From Rhodococcus sp. BP22 (lineage in GTDB: Bacteria > Actinomycetota > Actinomycetes > Mycobacteriales > Mycobacteriaceae), in NCBI RefSeq assembly GCF_014281965.1, contig NZ_JACFTB010000012.1, positions 1 to 53,553 of the forward strand: a stretch of 53,553 nucleotides of DNA. Reading direction: 5' to 3'. Positions 27,912 through 38,650 of this stretch are shown here, in pieces. Both the position numbers and the translations under genes were made by a program. The notes beneath the pieces are model-generated. The model was given only the letters and a program-made list of their open reading frames with translations, made no database searches and was not told the origin of the DNA. Position 1 is the first letter of the stretch. The number at the start of each line of letters is the position of its first letter.

Positions 27912-30900
27912 TTGACGATCAACGAGAGCACACCATCACATGGACAAGGCGCGAGCAGGTCGCCAAAGAGCGGTGGTGGTTCTCGTACGCTCGCAGATCG
28001 GTTCGCGGCCGGTGAGCCCTACGCGCTGGCTTTCGGCGGACAAGGTTCTCCATGGCTCAGCTCGCTCGAAGAGCTCGCCCGCGACTCAGCACTCGAGCCC
28101 GAGCTCACGGACCTGGTCAACGAATCCGTTGCCATCCTCGCGCCGGTTGCAGACGAACTCCTCGTCGTGCGCTCGGTCGGATTCGATCCCATCGGCTGGA
28201 TGCTCGAACAAGATCTCGCAGACGAGGACGACGCCGCCTCCACCTACGGTCCCTCCGAAGCAGCACTTACCTCCGCGGCCGTATCGCTTCCCGGTGTATT
28301 CCTGACCCAGGTCGCTGCACTGCGGGCGCTGAAGCTGCAAGGACTCGACCCCGCCCAGACGCCACCGGTCGCCGTCATCGGGCATTCGCAGGGCCTCATC
28401 GCCGCCGAGTCGGTCAAGAGTGATGGTGCCGAGGACGCACATCTCCTTGCCGTCGCACAGCTGATCGGTGCTGCCGCAGGCCTCGTCGCACGTCGTAGGG
28501 GAATCATCGGAGCAGCCGATCGGGCGCCCATGGTTTCGGTCTCGAACGTAGAACCGGAACGGCTCGCGTCGATCATCGACGAACTCGCAATCCCGGGTGC
28601 ACCGGAACGTTCCGCGGTTCTCGCAATCCGCAACGGTCGCCGTCGCGTCGTGCTCGCAGGCCCGCCTGCTCAGCTCGCTCGCGTGCAGGAGCGCAGTGAG
28701 CAGATCGCTGCCGAGGAAGAGCGTGAGCGCGATTCCAAGAAGCGTGGCGGTTCGGTATTCGCGCCGGTCTTCGAGCAGCTCCCCGTCGAGGTCGGATTCC
28801 ACCACCCCGCACTGGGCGATGCGGTGGAACTCGTCGCTGCATGGGCACAGCGCTGTGGCCTCGACGTGGATATTGCGCGCACACTCGCCCACAGCATCCT
28901 CGTCGCACCCGTGGACTGGGTCGACGCCATCGACGGCGTCGTCGATGCAGGTGCCGACTGGATCCTCGACCTCGGTCCAGGCGACCTTCTGACTCGCATG
29001 ACGACTCCGGCTCTGCGCGGACAGGGCGTGGGCATCGTTGCCGCCTCCACGCGCGGTGGACACCGCAACCTGCTGACGCCGGGCGCTGCCCCCGAGGTTG
29101 CACCGGCGTGGTCGGAATTCGCACCGAAGCCGATCACCTTGCCCAACGGTCGCGTCGTTGTCGAGACCACCTTCACCAAGCTCACCGGCCGTTCACCTAT
29201 CCTCCTTGCCGGCATGACCCCGACGACGGTCGATGCGAAAATCGTTGCTGCAGCGGCCAACGCAGGCCACTGGGCCGAGCTCGCCGGTGGCGGCCAGGTC
29301 ACCGAGGACATCTTCACCGACCGCGTCGCCGAACTCTCGCAGCTCCTCGAGCCCGGTCGAGCGATCCAGTTCAACTCGCTCTTCCTCGACCCCTACCTGT
29401 GGAAGCTGCAGCTCGGTGGCCGTCGCCTCGTGCAGCGCGCCCGAGCGGCAGGCGCCGCCATCGACGGCGTCGTCGTCACCGCAGGTATCCCTGAACTCGA
29501 AGAAGCCGTAGCGCTCATCGAAGAGCTTTCCGACGCGGGCATTTCGCACGTGTGCTTCAAGCCCGGCACCGTCGCGCAGATCCGCGCCGTCATCCGGATC
29601 GCGAATGAGGTGCCTTCCTACCCCGTCATCGTCCACATCGAGGGCGGCCGCGCAGGTGGCCACCACTCGTGGGAAGACCTCGACGATCTGCTGCTCGCAA
29701 CCTACGCAGAGCTGCGCGCACGTCCCAACCTGGTGATCTGCGTCGGTGGTGGAATCGGCACACCCGAGCGTGCAGCCGAATACCTCACGGGCCGGTGGTC
29801 CCTCGGCGCCGGCTACCCGAAGATGCCGCTCGACGGAATCCTCGTCGGTACCGCCGCCATGGCGACACTCGAAGCTACGACCTCGCCCGAGGTCAAGCAG
29901 CTTCTCGTCGACACACCGGGTACCCCGGACTGGGTCGGTGCAGGCACCGCATCCGGCGGAATGGCCTCCGGCCGTAGCCAGCTCGGCGCGGACATCCACG
30001 AGATCGACAACGCGGCCTCACGCTGCGGGCGCCTCCTCGACGAGGTCGCCGGTGACGCCGATGCCGTAGCCGAGCGTCGCGAGGAGATCATCGCGGCACT
30101 CGACGGAACCGCCAAGCCGTACTTCGGCGACGTGGACTCGATGACCTACGAGCAGTGGCTCATTCGCTATCTCGACCTGGCCATCGGCACGGACAAGCGC
30201 AAGGATTTCGATTGCGGCGGGGAGTTCACCGACGCGGTCGCCGAGGCCAACGATTCGGTGTGGCTCGACGTCACCTGGCGCACCCGCTTCCTCGAGATGC
30301 TTCAGCGCACCGAAGCCCGTCTGCACCCAGTCGACCGCGGCCCGATCCCCACGCTCTTCGCCGACGTCGACACGCTCGAACGTCCGCGTGCTGCACTCCG
30401 CTCGTTGCTCGCTCAGTTCCCCGATGCAGGCGACGTCGTTCTGCACCCGGCAGACATCACCTTCTTCACCTCGCTCTGCAAACTGCCGGGCAAGCCGATC
30501 AACTTCGTTCCCGTCGTCGACGGTGACGTTCGGCGTTGGTGGCGCAGTGACTCGCTGTGGCAGGCGCACGATCCGCGGTACTCGGCCGATCAGGTTTGCG
30601 TCATTCCCGGCACCGTTGCCGTCGCCGGAATCACCCGCGTCGACGAGCCTGTGGGGGATCTACTCGATCGCTTCGAAAAAGCCACCGCCGACGAGTTGGT
30701 ATCCGAGGGCAATGCACCGGCCCCCGCAGTGAGCCGTCGTTACGCAGGTATCGCGCCAGGTCTGCTCGGCATCGTTCTTGCTGCCCCTGACGTCGACTGG
30801 GCATCACGGATGACGCAGAACCCCGTTGCACGTCTCGGTGACACAGCGGACTGGATCGTCGAATCCGACACCGTCGCATCACACCCACAGACCGGGTCCA

Positions 30901-33900
30901 CTCTCACCGTGCAGGATTCGACTCACGTCGAACTGACCGTTCCCCTCGCCCTCGGTAAGGAGGTGCGCATCCGCTTGACCGTCCCTGTTTCCACGGTCGA
31001 CGGCGGCGCCCCCGTCGTCACTGCCGAAGATGCGCAGGCTTCGATGTCCTCGCTACTCGGAATTGCTGCGGGACAGGACCTTCCCAAGGTGAAGAACGGT
31101 GTTGCACGCGTCAACCTGGCGTGGATCCCTGATCTCGTGGCAGACCACGGCGGCGTCACCGGATCGGGTCTTCCCGACTCGCTGACCGTGAGCGGCAAGG
31201 CTGTTCCCGACGTGCTTGTCGGAGCATGCTGGCCTGCTGTCTTCGCTGTCCTCGGCGCCACCCGCACAGCTGAGGGTGTCGACGTCATCGAGGGCATGTT
31301 GGATCTGGTCCACCTCGACCACAGCGTCAACCTGGTTGGCGAACTACCCAGTGATGCATCGATTCTCGTCGTCAAAGCTGAGGCAGGAGAGGTGCTCGAC
31401 ACCGATCTCGGTCGCGTAGTCGAGGTCACCACCACCATCGGTGCGATGCTCGGAGAAGGTCTCGACGCGCCCGCCGTGGCAACTCTCGTCGAACGCTTCG
31501 CCATCCGCGGACGCACCGGCAAGGGTGAACTGTCCGATCCGGCCCCCGCCGGAGGCTCGGTCAGTGCCGACGCCAAGGACACACCGCGTCGTCGTCGCCG
31601 TCAGGCCACCATCCTCGCGCCGCGCAACATGGCAGCCTTCGCTCAGGTCTCGGGCGATCACAACCCGATCCACACCTCCGATGCGGCTGCGCTCCTCGCC
31701 GGTCTCGGTTCTCCGATCGTGCACGGCATGTGGCTTTCCGCCGCAGCGCAGCAGGCCGTCACCGCAATCGACTACGCGGACACCAAGACTCCGCCGCGTC
31801 GCCTGACCGCATGGACCGCCCGCTTCCTCGGGATGGTCCGCCCCGGAGCCGAAATCGACATTCGCGTCGACCGCACCGGATACGATCAGGGTGCCGAACT
31901 CATCGAGGTGTCCTGCCGTGTCGCAGGCGAACTCGTCATGGTCGCCTCGGCTCGCACTGCGCCGCCGAAGACCGTCTACGCCTTCCCCGGACAGGGCATT
32001 CAGCGTCAGGGGATGGGTCTGGACGCACGGTCGCGCTCGAAGGCAGCCCGTGAAATCTGGGAGCGTGCCGACAAGCACACTCGTAAGGCTCTCGGATTCT
32101 CGATCCTCGCGGTCGTCCGGGACAACCCGACCACGCTCAAAGCGCGTGGCACCGTTCACCGCCATCCCGACGGTGTCATCCACCTGACCCAGTTCACCCA
32201 GGTCGCGATGGCTGTTCTCGGTGTCGCACAGGTCGCCGAAATGCGAGAAGCCGGTGTCTTCGTCGAGAACTCGATTCTCGCGGGCCACTCGGTCGGTGAG
32301 TACAACGCTCTCGCTGCCGTCGCCGGTGTTCTCCCACTCGAAGCAGTCCTCGAGGTCGTCTTCCAGCGTGGATCGGCCATGCATGCGCTCGTTCCGCGTG
32401 ACGCATCCGGTCGAAGCGACTACCGCATGGCAGCTATCCGGCCGTCGCAGATGGGTGTCGCCGACACCGATGTGCACGCCTTCGTCGCCGGTGTCGCCGA
32501 GGCCTCCGGTGAGTTCCTCGAGATCGTGAACCTGAACCTGCGTGGATCGCAGTACGCCATTGCCGGCACGGTTGCCGGCTTGGCCGCACTGGAGAAGGAG
32601 ATCGAGATTCGCGTCGCCGAATTCGGTGGCAAGCGCGCCTTCATCGTGGTGCCCGGCATCGATGTGCCGTTCCACTCGACCGTGCTGCGTGGGGGAGTGG
32701 ACGACTTCCGCACTCGGCTCGAAACGTTGCTGCCCGAAGATCTCGACCCGGAGATCCTGCTCGGACGCTACGTGCCGAACCTGGTGCCCAGGCCGTTCTC
32801 CCTCGAGCGTTCGTTCATTCAGGAAATCGCGGACCTCGTTCCCTCCGAGCCCCTGAACAAGGTGCTCGCGGACTTCGATTCCTGGGCCGCACGCCCGCAT
32901 GATCTGTGCCGCGTCGTGCTGACGGAATTGCTGGCATGGCAGTTCGCCAGCCCGGTCCGTTGGATCGAGACACAGGACCTGCTGTTCGCCGAAGAGGCAG
33001 ACGGTGGACTCGGTGTGGAGCGTTTCGTGGAAATCGGTCTCGGCGCAACGCCGACGGTCGCCAACCTGGCTTCGCAGACACTTAAATTGCCGGGCCGCTT
33101 CGGATTCCCGGTCGAGGTGCTCAACCTCGAACGTGAGGCCGCGATCGTCTACGGCACCGACACCGACCCAGCGCCGGTGGAGGAAGAGGAGTCCGCTCCG
33201 GTCGAGACCGCTTCTGCACCTGCCGCTTCCGCTGCGCCTGCTCCTGCGGCCGCACCGTCGGCTCCATCCGGTGGTCCGCGGCCGGACGACATCTCCTTCA
33301 GTGCTTCGGACGCAACCAAGATCCTCATCGGACTGTGGACCAAACTGCAGCTCGATCAGATCGGCCCTGCCGACACCATCGAGGCACTGTGCGACGGCGT
33401 CTCCTCGCGTCGTAACCAGTTGCTCGTCGACCTCGGTTCCGAGCTTTCACTCGGAGCGATCGACGGTGCGGCCGATGCCGACATGGGCGCGCTCTCCGGC
33501 ACGGTCAACAAGCTCGCCCGTACCTACAAGCCCTTCGGCCCGGTACTGAGCGATTCGATCAACGATCACCTCCGCAAGGTCTTCGGGCCCTCGGGGCGTC
33601 GTCCGGCTTCCATCGCCGATCGCGTCAAGAAGGTGTGGGAACTGGGCGACGGTTGGGCGCATCACGTCACTGCCGAGGTCGCTCTCGGAACCCGCGACGG
33701 CTCCTCGGTCCGCGGCGGCGCACTCGGCGGTCTGGCCGACGGTGCACTCGCTGACGGCACTGCAGTCGACACCGTCATCGACTCGGCCGTGGCCGCTGTC
33801 GCCGCTCGCCGCGGTGTTGCGGTCTCGCTCCCGCAGACCGGTGGCGGAAGCGGAGGAACCGTCGATGCGGCTGCCCTCGGTGAGTTCACCGAGCACATCA

Positions 33901-36900
33901 CCGGACGCGACGGGGTTCTGGCTTCGGCTGCGCGTCTCGTCCTCGAACAGCTGGGCTTCGCCGATGCTCCGAACGCCTTGGCTGTCGACAACCCGGACGC
34001 CGCGTTGGTGGATCTGGTTGCCGCAGAACTGGGTTCGGACTGGCCACGACTGGTCGCCCCGGCATTCGACGAGCGGAAGGCCGTTCTGGTCGACGATCGT
34101 TGGGCGACGGCACGTGAGGACCTGGCCCGGTTGTGGCTCGGTACCGCAGGCGACATCGCCGTCGAAAGCTTCGCCGGATCAGGCAAAGCCGTTGCAGCTC
34201 AGGCTCAGTGGTGGAAGTCGAAGGCGCAGGCCGAACGCAAGACGACGCTGGCCGAGTTCTACGGCCGGATCGCGGACATCGCACAGTCTTCCGAGGACAA
34301 GGGCGAATGGTCCGACGAGGTCGCCGTCGTCACCGGTGGTAGCAAGGGGTCGATCGCCGCGTCGATCGCCGCCAAGCTGCTCGGGGGCGGTGCAACCGTA
34401 TTCATCACCACTTCCAAGCTCAACGACGAGCGACTGAAGTTCTACCGCGAGCTCTACCGGGCGAATGCTCGCGCCGGTGCAGCACTGTGGGTCGTTCCGG
34501 CCAACATTGCCTCGTACACCGACGTCGACGCGCTCATCGAGTGGATCGGTTCCGATCAGGTCGACAATGCAGGCGGGGCAAAGACTCTCGTCAAGGCAGG
34601 CGTCACACCCACCATGCTGTTCCCGTTCGCCGCACCTCGCGTCGTCGGCGAACTGTCCGACGCAGGTGCCCGCGCCGAGATGGAGATGCGAGTTCTGCTC
34701 TGGTCGGTCGAGCGTCTCATCGGTGGACTGTCGAAGATCGGTTACGACAACGACATCGACACCCACCTGCACGTCGTACTGCCAGGTTCACCGAACCGCG
34801 GCATGTTCGGCGGCGACGGTGCCTACGGTGAATCGAAGGCAGCCCTCGACGCCATCGCCACCAAGTGGGGCTCGGAGAAGAACTGGGCCGAGCGAGTTTC
34901 CATTGCCCACGCGCACATCGGGTGGGTTCGCGGAACCGGACTCATGGGCGGCAACGATCCGATCGTCGAGGCCGTCGAGGCCGAAGGCGTGCGGACGTGG
35001 TCGACGAGTGAGATGGCAACCGAGCTGCTGAAGCTGTGCGAGCCTGCTGCTCGCCGCCAGGCCGCGCAGGCGCCTCTGCTTGCAGATCTGACGGGTGGAC
35101 TGGCGAACACGAAGCTCGATCTCGTCGAGCTTTCCCGTGCCGCAGCCGACGCGGCCGGTGAGAAGGTAGAGGAAGTGCTCGACAGCTCGGTGATTGCGGC
35201 TCTGCCTGCACCGCCGCGTTTGTCCACCTCGACCACTGCTCCGGCATGGCCTGCGCTCGATGTCGATCCGAAGGACCTGATCGTCATCGTCGGCGCCGGC
35301 GAGCTCGGACCTTACGGAAGTGCGCGTACGCGCTTCGAGATGGAGGTCGACGAGGAGCTTTCCGCCGCAGGCGTTCTCGAACTCGCATGGAACACCGGCC
35401 TGATCACATGGGAGAACGATCCCAAGCCGGGCTGGTACGACATCGAATCCGGTGACCTCGTGCCCGAGGCCGAGATCGCCGACAAGTACCACGACATCGT
35501 CGTCGAGAAGTGCGGTATCCGCACCTACGTCGACGACGGCGCCATGGTCGGCAACACTGCGCCGCTGATGACCTCGATCTTCCTCGACAACGACCTGACC
35601 TTCGTGGTCGGCACCGAGGTCGACGCACGTTCGTTCGCCGCGGCCGATCCCGAGCACACGGTCATCGCACCGGTACCGGAGTCCGGTGACTGGCAGGTCA
35701 CTCGCAAGGCCGGAACCGAGATTCGCGTGCCGCGCAAGATGAAGCTCACCCGCACCGTCGGTGGGCAGATTCCCACCGGCTTCGATCCGACCAAGTGGGG
35801 CATCTCGCCGGACATGGCGAGCTCCATCGACCGCGTCGCACTGTGGAACATCGTGACCACCGTCGATGCGTTCATCTCCTCGGGCTTCAACCCGTCTGAA
35901 CTGATGCGCTGGGTGCACCCCACACTGGTCGCCAACACTCAGGGCACCGGCATGGGCGGCATGGAATCCATGCGCTCGCTCTACATCGACACCTTGCTCG
36001 GCGACGCTCGTGCGAACGACATCCTGCAGGAAGCACTGCCGAACGTCGTTGCAGCGCACGTGGTTCAGTCGTACATCGGTAGCTACGGCGCGATGGTTCA
36101 CCCCGTTGCAGCGTGTGCAACCGCCGCCGTCTCCGTCGAGGAAGGCGTCGACAAGATCAAGCTGGGCAAGGCGCAACTCGTCGTCGCCGGTGGTTTCGAC
36201 GACCTGAGCACCGAAGGCATCATCGGCTTCGGTGACATGTCCGCGACCGCTGATTCGGCTGCCATGTCCGCCAAGGGAATCAGCGATCGTCGATTCTCCC
36301 GGGCCAACGACCGTAGGCGCGGCGGATTCGTCGAGTCGCAGGGCGGCGGAACGGTTCTGCTCGCTCGTGGTGACCTGGCGCTGGAAATGGGACTTCCGGT
36401 CCTCGGTGTCGTTGCGTACGCGCAGTCGTTCGGCGACGGCGTGCACACTTCTATCCCGGCTCCGGGACTCGGTGCACTCAGTGCCGGTCGCGGGGGCAAG
36501 GATTCGTCCTTCGCCCTGTCACTCAACGCACTCGGCGTCAGTGCCGACGATGTGGCCGTGATCTCCAAGCACGACACCTCGACTGCCGCGAACGACCCGA
36601 ACGAGGCCGAACTTCACACCCGCCTGGCCAAGGCAATCGGACGCACCGACGGAGCACCGCTGTTCGTCGTCTCGCAGAAGAGCCTGACCGGCCACTCGAA
36701 GGGTGGAGCCGCAGCATTCCAGCTGATCGGTCTCTGCCAGGTGCTCAGCAACGGAGTCATCCCGCCGAACCGCAGCCTCGATTGCGTCGACGACAAGATG
36801 ACCGAGTTCGAACACCTCGTATGGGCACGTGAGCCGCTGCGCTTCGGTGACTCGGTACCGCTGAAGGCAGGACTGCTGACCAGCCTCGGCTTCGGTCACG

Positions 36901-37196
36901 TGTCCGGTCTCATCGCCGTGGTTCACCCGCAGGCCTTCCTCGAGGCCGTGCCTGCAGAGCGTCGCGCCGACTACATCGCTCGTGCCAACGAGCGACGCAT
37001 CGCCGGTCAGCGCAGGCTGATCTCCGCGATGGTCGGAGGTGACGCCCTGTACGAGCGGCCCGAGGACCGAAGGCTCGGACATGATGGGACGCCGGCAAAG
37101 GCGTCGCGCGAACTCGAAGCGGACATGCTGCTCACCGAGGCAGCACGCCTCGGCGACGACGATGTCTACCGCTCGGGTCTGCCGGGGTGCAAGTAA
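27912..37196 (+). CDS. fas: Type I fatty acid synthase (multifunctional)
   Basis: De novo synthesis of long-chain acyl-CoA, the primers for mycolic acid elongation. 3094 residues from TTG 27912. Domains in order: acetyltransferase (GHSQG, S159), enoyl reductase (GGRAGGHHSW near 580), dehydratase hot-dog (SGDHNPIH near 1250, IVHGMW), malonyl/palmitoyl transferase (GHSVGEY, S1460), an Ala/Pro-rich linker near 1755-1795, acyl carrier domain with candidate phosphopantetheine serines S1831/S1832 (GVSSRRNQ), ketoreductase (TGGSKGSIAAS near 2140) and ketosynthase (C2735 in VAACATA; KHDTS; GHSKGG). No catalytic motif is missing. Its TAA overlaps the ATG of acpS by one base. Ortholog of Rv2524c. Confidence 0.98.
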   Translation: MTINESTPSHGQGASRSPKSGGGSRTLADRFAAGEPYALAFGGQGSPWLSSLEELARDSALEPELTDLVNESVAILAPVADELLVVRSVGFDPIGWMLEQDLADEDDAASTYGPSEAALTSAAVSLPGVFLTQVAALRALKLQGLDPAQTPPVAVIGHSQGLIAAESVKSDGAEDAHLLAVAQLIGAAAGLVARRRGIIGAADRAPMVSVSNVEPERLASIIDELAIPGAPERSAVLAIRNGRRRVVLAGPPAQLARVQERSEQIAAEEERERDSKKRGGSVFAPVFEQLPVEVGFHHPALGDAVELVAAWAQRCGLDVDIARTLAHSILVAPVDWVDAIDGVVDAGADWILDLGPGDLLTRMTTPALRGQGVGIVAASTRGGHRNLLTPGAAPEVAPAWSEFAPKPITLPNGRVVVETTFTKLTGRSPILLAGMTPTTVDAKIVAAAANAGHWAELAGGGQVTEDIFTDRVAELSQLLEPGRAIQFNSLFLDPYLWKLQLGGRRLVQRARAAGAAIDGVVVTAGIPELEEAVALIEELSDAGISHVCFKPGTVAQIRAVIRIANEVPSYPVIVHIEGGRAGGHHSWEDLDDLLLATYAELRARPNLVICVGGGIGTPERAAEYLTGRWSLGAGYPKMPLDGILVGTAAMATLEATTSPEVKQLLVDTPGTPDWVGAGTASGGMASGRSQLGADIHEIDNAASRCGRLLDEVAGDADAVAERREEIIAALDGTAKPYFGDVDSMTYEQWLIRYLDLAIGTDKRKDFDCGGEFTDAVAEANDSVWLDVTWRTRFLEMLQRTEARLHPVDRGPIPTLFADVDTLERPRAALRSLLAQFPDAGDVVLHPADITFFTSLCKLPGKPINFVPVVDGDVRRWWRSDSLWQAHDPRYSADQVCVIPGTVAVAGITRVDEPVGDLLDRFEKATADELVSEGNAPAPAVSRRYAGIAPGLLGIVLAAPDVDWASRMTQNPVARLGDTADWIVESDTVASHPQTGSTLTVQDSTHVELTVPLALGKEVRIRLTVPVSTVDGGAPVVTAEDAQASMSSLLGIAAGQDLPKVKNGVARVNLAWIPDLVADHGGVTGSGLPDSLTVSGKAVPDVLVGACWPAVFAVLGATRTAEGVDVIEGMLDLVHLDHSVNLVGELPSDASILVVKAEAGEVLDTDLGRVVEVTTTIGAMLGEGLDAPAVATLVERFAIRGRTGKGELSDPAPAGGSVSADAKDTPRRRRRQATILAPRNMAAFAQVSGDHNPIHTSDAAALLAGLGSPIVHGMWLSAAAQQAVTAIDYADTKTPPRRLTAWTARFLGMVRPGAEIDIRVDRTGYDQGAELIEVSCRVAGELVMVASARTAPPKTVYAFPGQGIQRQGMGLDARSRSKAAREIWERADKHTRKALGFSILAVVRDNPTTLKARGTVHRHPDGVIHLTQFTQVAMAVLGVAQVAEMREAGVFVENSILAGHSVGEYNALAAVAGVLPLEAVLEVVFQRGSAMHALVPRDASGRSDYRMAAIRPSQMGVADTDVHAFVAGVAEASGEFLEIVNLNLRGSQYAIAGTVAGLAALEKEIEIRVAEFGGKRAFIVVPGIDVPFHSTVLRGGVDDFRTRLETLLPEDLDPEILLGRYVPNLVPRPFSLERSFIQEIADLVPSEPLNKVLADFDSWAARPHDLCRVVLTELLAWQFASPVRWIETQDLLFAEEADGGLGVERFVEIGLGATPTVANLASQTLKLPGRFGFPVEVLNLEREAAIVYGTDTDPAPVEEEESAPVETASAPAASAAPAPAAAPSAPSGGPRPDDISFSASDATKILIGLWTKLQLDQIGPADTIEALCDGVSSRRNQLLVDLGSELSLGAIDGAADADMGALSGTVNKLARTYKPFGPVLSDSINDHLRKVFGPSGRRPASIADRVKKVWELGDGWAHHVTAEVALGTRDGSSVRGGALGGLADGALADGTAVDTVIDSAVAAVAARRGVAVSLPQTGGGSGGTVDAAALGEFTEHITGRDGVLASAARLVLEQLGFADAPNALAVDNPDAALVDLVAAELGSDWPRLVAPAFDERKAVLVDDRWATAREDLARLWLGTAGDIAVESFAGSGKAVAAQAQWWKSKAQAERKTTLAEFYGRIADIAQSSEDKGEWSDEVAVVTGGSKGSIAASIAAKLLGGGATVFITTSKLNDERLKFYRELYRANARAGAALWVVPANIASYTDVDALIEWIGSDQVDNAGGAKTLVKAGVTPTMLFPFAAPRVVGELSDAGARAEMEMRVLLWSVERLIGGLSKIGYDNDIDTHLHVVLPGSPNRGMFGGDGAYGESKAALDAIATKWGSEKNWAERVSIAHAHIGWVRGTGLMGGNDPIVEAVEAEGVRTWSTSEMATELLKLCEPAARRQAAQAPLLADLTGGLANTKLDLVELSRAAADAAGEKVEEVLDSSVIAALPAPPRLSTSTTAPAWPALDVDPKDLIVIVGAGELGPYGSARTRFEMEVDEELSAAGVLELAWNTGLITWENDPKPGWYDIESGDLVPEAEIADKYHDIVVEKCGIRTYVDDGAMVGNTAPLMTSIFLDNDLTFVVGTEVDARSFAAADPEHTVIAPVPESGDWQVTRKAGTEIRVPRKMKLTRTVGGQIPTGFDPTKWGISPDMASSIDRVALWNIVTTVDAFISSGFNPSELMRWVHPTLVANTQGTGMGGMESMRSLYIDTLLGDARANDILQEALPNVVAAHVVQSYIGSYGAMVHPVAACATAAVSVEEGVDKIKLGKAQLVVAGGFDDLSTEGIIGFGDMSATADSAAMSAKGISDRRFSRANDRRRGGFVESQGGGTVLLARGDLALEMGLPVLGVVAYAQSFGDGVHTSIPAPGLGALSAGRGGKDSSFALSLNALGVSADDVAVISKHDTSTAANDPNEAELHTRLAKAIGRTDGAPLFVVSQKSLTGHSKGGAAAFQLIGLCQVLSNGVIPPNRSLDCVDDKMTEFEHLVWAREPLRFGDSVPLKAGLLTSLGFGHVSGLIAVVHPQAFLEAVPAERRADYIARANERRIAGQRRLISAMVGGDALYERPEDRRLGHDGTPAKASRELEADMLLTEAARLGDDDVYRSGLPGCK

Positions 37197-37588
37197 TGGC
37201 TATTCTCGGAGTAGGTTTCGACCTGGTGACCGTGTCCGACTTCGCCGAGCAGATGGACAAGGCCGGCACGACGATGATCCGCGACAGCTTCACCGCGGGG
37301 GAGCGTCGGCACTCGGCAACGAAGAGTTCCGACCCGGCTCGCCACTACGCAGCACGGTGGGCCGCGAAGGAAGCAGTTCTCAAGGCCTGGGCGACTTCAC
37401 GTTTCGCCAGGCCGCCGCAGATCGGTGACAATCCGTACCCGCTCATCGAGGTCGTCAACGACGCCTGGGGACGGCCGTCGATCAAGCTGCACGGCATGGC
37501 TCTGGAATTCCTGCCGACCGTCAAGATCCATCTGTCCCTGACCCACGACGGCGATATCGCTGCAGCCGTGGCGATCTTGGAAGAATAG
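37196..37588 (+). CDS. acpS: Holo-[acyl-carrier-protein] synthase
   Basis: Transfers phosphopantetheine from CoA to the carrier serine of Fas. 130 residues from ATG 37196 (TAATG overlap with fas). Magnesium-binding D9 (GVGFDLV) and E59 with K58 (ARWAAKEAVLKAW) are in place; LSLTHDGDIAAA near the end is typical. Tight coupling to its substrate gene matches Rv2523c. Confidence 0.95.
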   Translation: MAILGVGFDLVTVSDFAEQMDKAGTTMIRDSFTAGERRHSATKSSDPARHYAARWAAKEAVLKAWATSRFARPPQIGDNPYPLIEVVNDAWGRPSIKLHGMALEFLPTVKIHLSLTHDGDIAAAVAILEE

Positions 37589-37603
37589 GTTTGTAGAAGT
37601 ACG

Positions 37604-37636
37604 ACGCCGGTCCGCTCGCTACGAGTGGGCCGGCGT
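37604..37636 (+). terminator. Terminator hairpin of the fas-acpS operon
   Basis: acgccggtccgctcg (37604-37618) pairs with cgagtgggccggcgt (37622-37636) with two G-T wobbles and a 3-nt loop, followed by tcgtgtttc. Begins 15 bp after the acpS stop and may also serve the convergent TetR gene. Confidence 0.75.
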
Positions 37637-37676
37637 TCGTGTTTCAGGCGGTAGCCTGGCGGAGCCGAGCGCAGAT

Positions 37677-38381
37677 CTACTCGGTGGAGGCGCCCGAACG
37701 CCTGCTGTCCCTCTCGGCGCCGAGAAGGTACGCGGTCATGATGCGTTTGAGTTCGGCGACGGCATCCTCGTGGCTCTGCCCGTCCTGAACGGAGAAGTTC
37801 AACATCGAGTAGACGATGTGGACGAGCACCTGGGCCATCAGATTGCGTCGCACTCTCGGGGTCCGCGGAGTGAGTGGGCCGAGCATGCGGGCGACCTGGT
37901 CTGCGAACTCGCGTTCGTGGATGACGCCGGTGGCGCGCGTGGACGGAGTGGACTGCATGGCTAGCCACACCTCCCGACGCGAGGGATCGGACATCCACAT
38001 ATTGGCCATGTGGTCGACGAATTTGTTGAGGAATCGAAGCCAATCCAGTGACGGCACCTCGCCGTTGAAGTCGGCCAGTTCTTGTTGAACGCCGACGACG
38101 TCCTGCCGGTTGAGCTCGCACACGATCACATACTTGTTGGCGAAGAACTGGTAGAGGGTGCCGATCGGCAGCTCGGCGCGAGCGGCAACTTCCTCGCAGG
38201 TGAACGATTCGAATCCGGCGTCGCTCAGCACGTCGCGTGATGCGGCAAGCAATGCGTCGAACTTGCGTTGGCTGCGTTCTTGGGTAGGACGCCGCCGCGG
38301 CATCAGCTCCTGTGTCTCTACCGTCGATTCGAGCGCTGCGTCTATTCGTCTCGCAGCCTGGGCGCTAGCAGAGGACTCCAC
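37677..38381 (-). CDS. TetR-family transcriptional regulator next to fas-acpS
   Basis: 234 residues from 38381, or 208 from ATG 38303 (MPRRRPTQERSQRKF), which better fits the family start. Helix-turn-helix near residues 55-85 (FTCEEVAARAELPIGTLYQFF). The C-terminal ligand domain is not recognisable. It converges on the fas-acpS operon, so a role in lipid metabolism is a positional guess. It is not obviously FasR, whose N-terminal sequence differs in M. tuberculosis. Confidence 0.82.
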   Translation of the reverse strand: MESSASAQAARRIDAALESTVETQELMPRRRPTQERSQRKFDALLAASRDVLSDAGFESFTCEEVAARAELPIGTLYQFFANKYVIVCELNRQDVVGVQQELADFNGEVPSLDWLRFLNKFVDHMANMWMSDPSRREVWLAMQSTPSTRATGVIHEREFADQVARMLGPLTPRTPRVRRNLMAQVLVHIVYSMLNFSVQDGQSHEDAVAELKRIMTAYLLGAERDSRRSGASTE

Positions 38382-38650
38382 GCCCCCAGGCTAGCGGCCC
38401 GAGCGTCATCTACTCCACTACGCAGAGTTACAGACACCGAGTGGCGGCTCCAACCAGAGAAACCCCAGTCCAGCTCACCGTGCCGCTCTCCAAAAATAAA
38501 TTGACAGATCTGGAGTTGCTTTCTGGCCAATAAAACCATCTTTGGGTATGGTTCTGCTATCAGTTCAATCGTCGTGAAGGGTGACGTCGTCGATTTCGTC
38601 TCGGAGACGCTCATGTCGGGAGCCTCACCCTTAGGCACAGGAGTATTTAC
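38382..38650. promoter_or_regulatory. Intergenic region before the actin-like membrane protein
   Basis: 269 bp, AT-richer than its neighbours around 38490-38560. A consensus TTGACA sits at 38501-38506, but I find no good -10 at 16-19 bp. AGGAG at 38639-38643 is the ribosome-binding site of the next gene. Confidence 0.35.

Noticed and set aside
31344..32900. Long open frame antisense to fas (about 518 codons)
   Set aside because: Shadow of the high-GC fas frame; composition is random-like, no family resemblance, and fas motifs run through the same DNA.
34788..36446. Another long antisense open frame in fas (about 552 codons)
   Set aside because: Same reasoning: it lies opposite ketoreductase/ketosynthase coding sequence.
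38501..38506. TTGACA as a full sigma-70-type promoter
   Set aside because: No acceptable -10 hexamer at 16-19 bp spacing.
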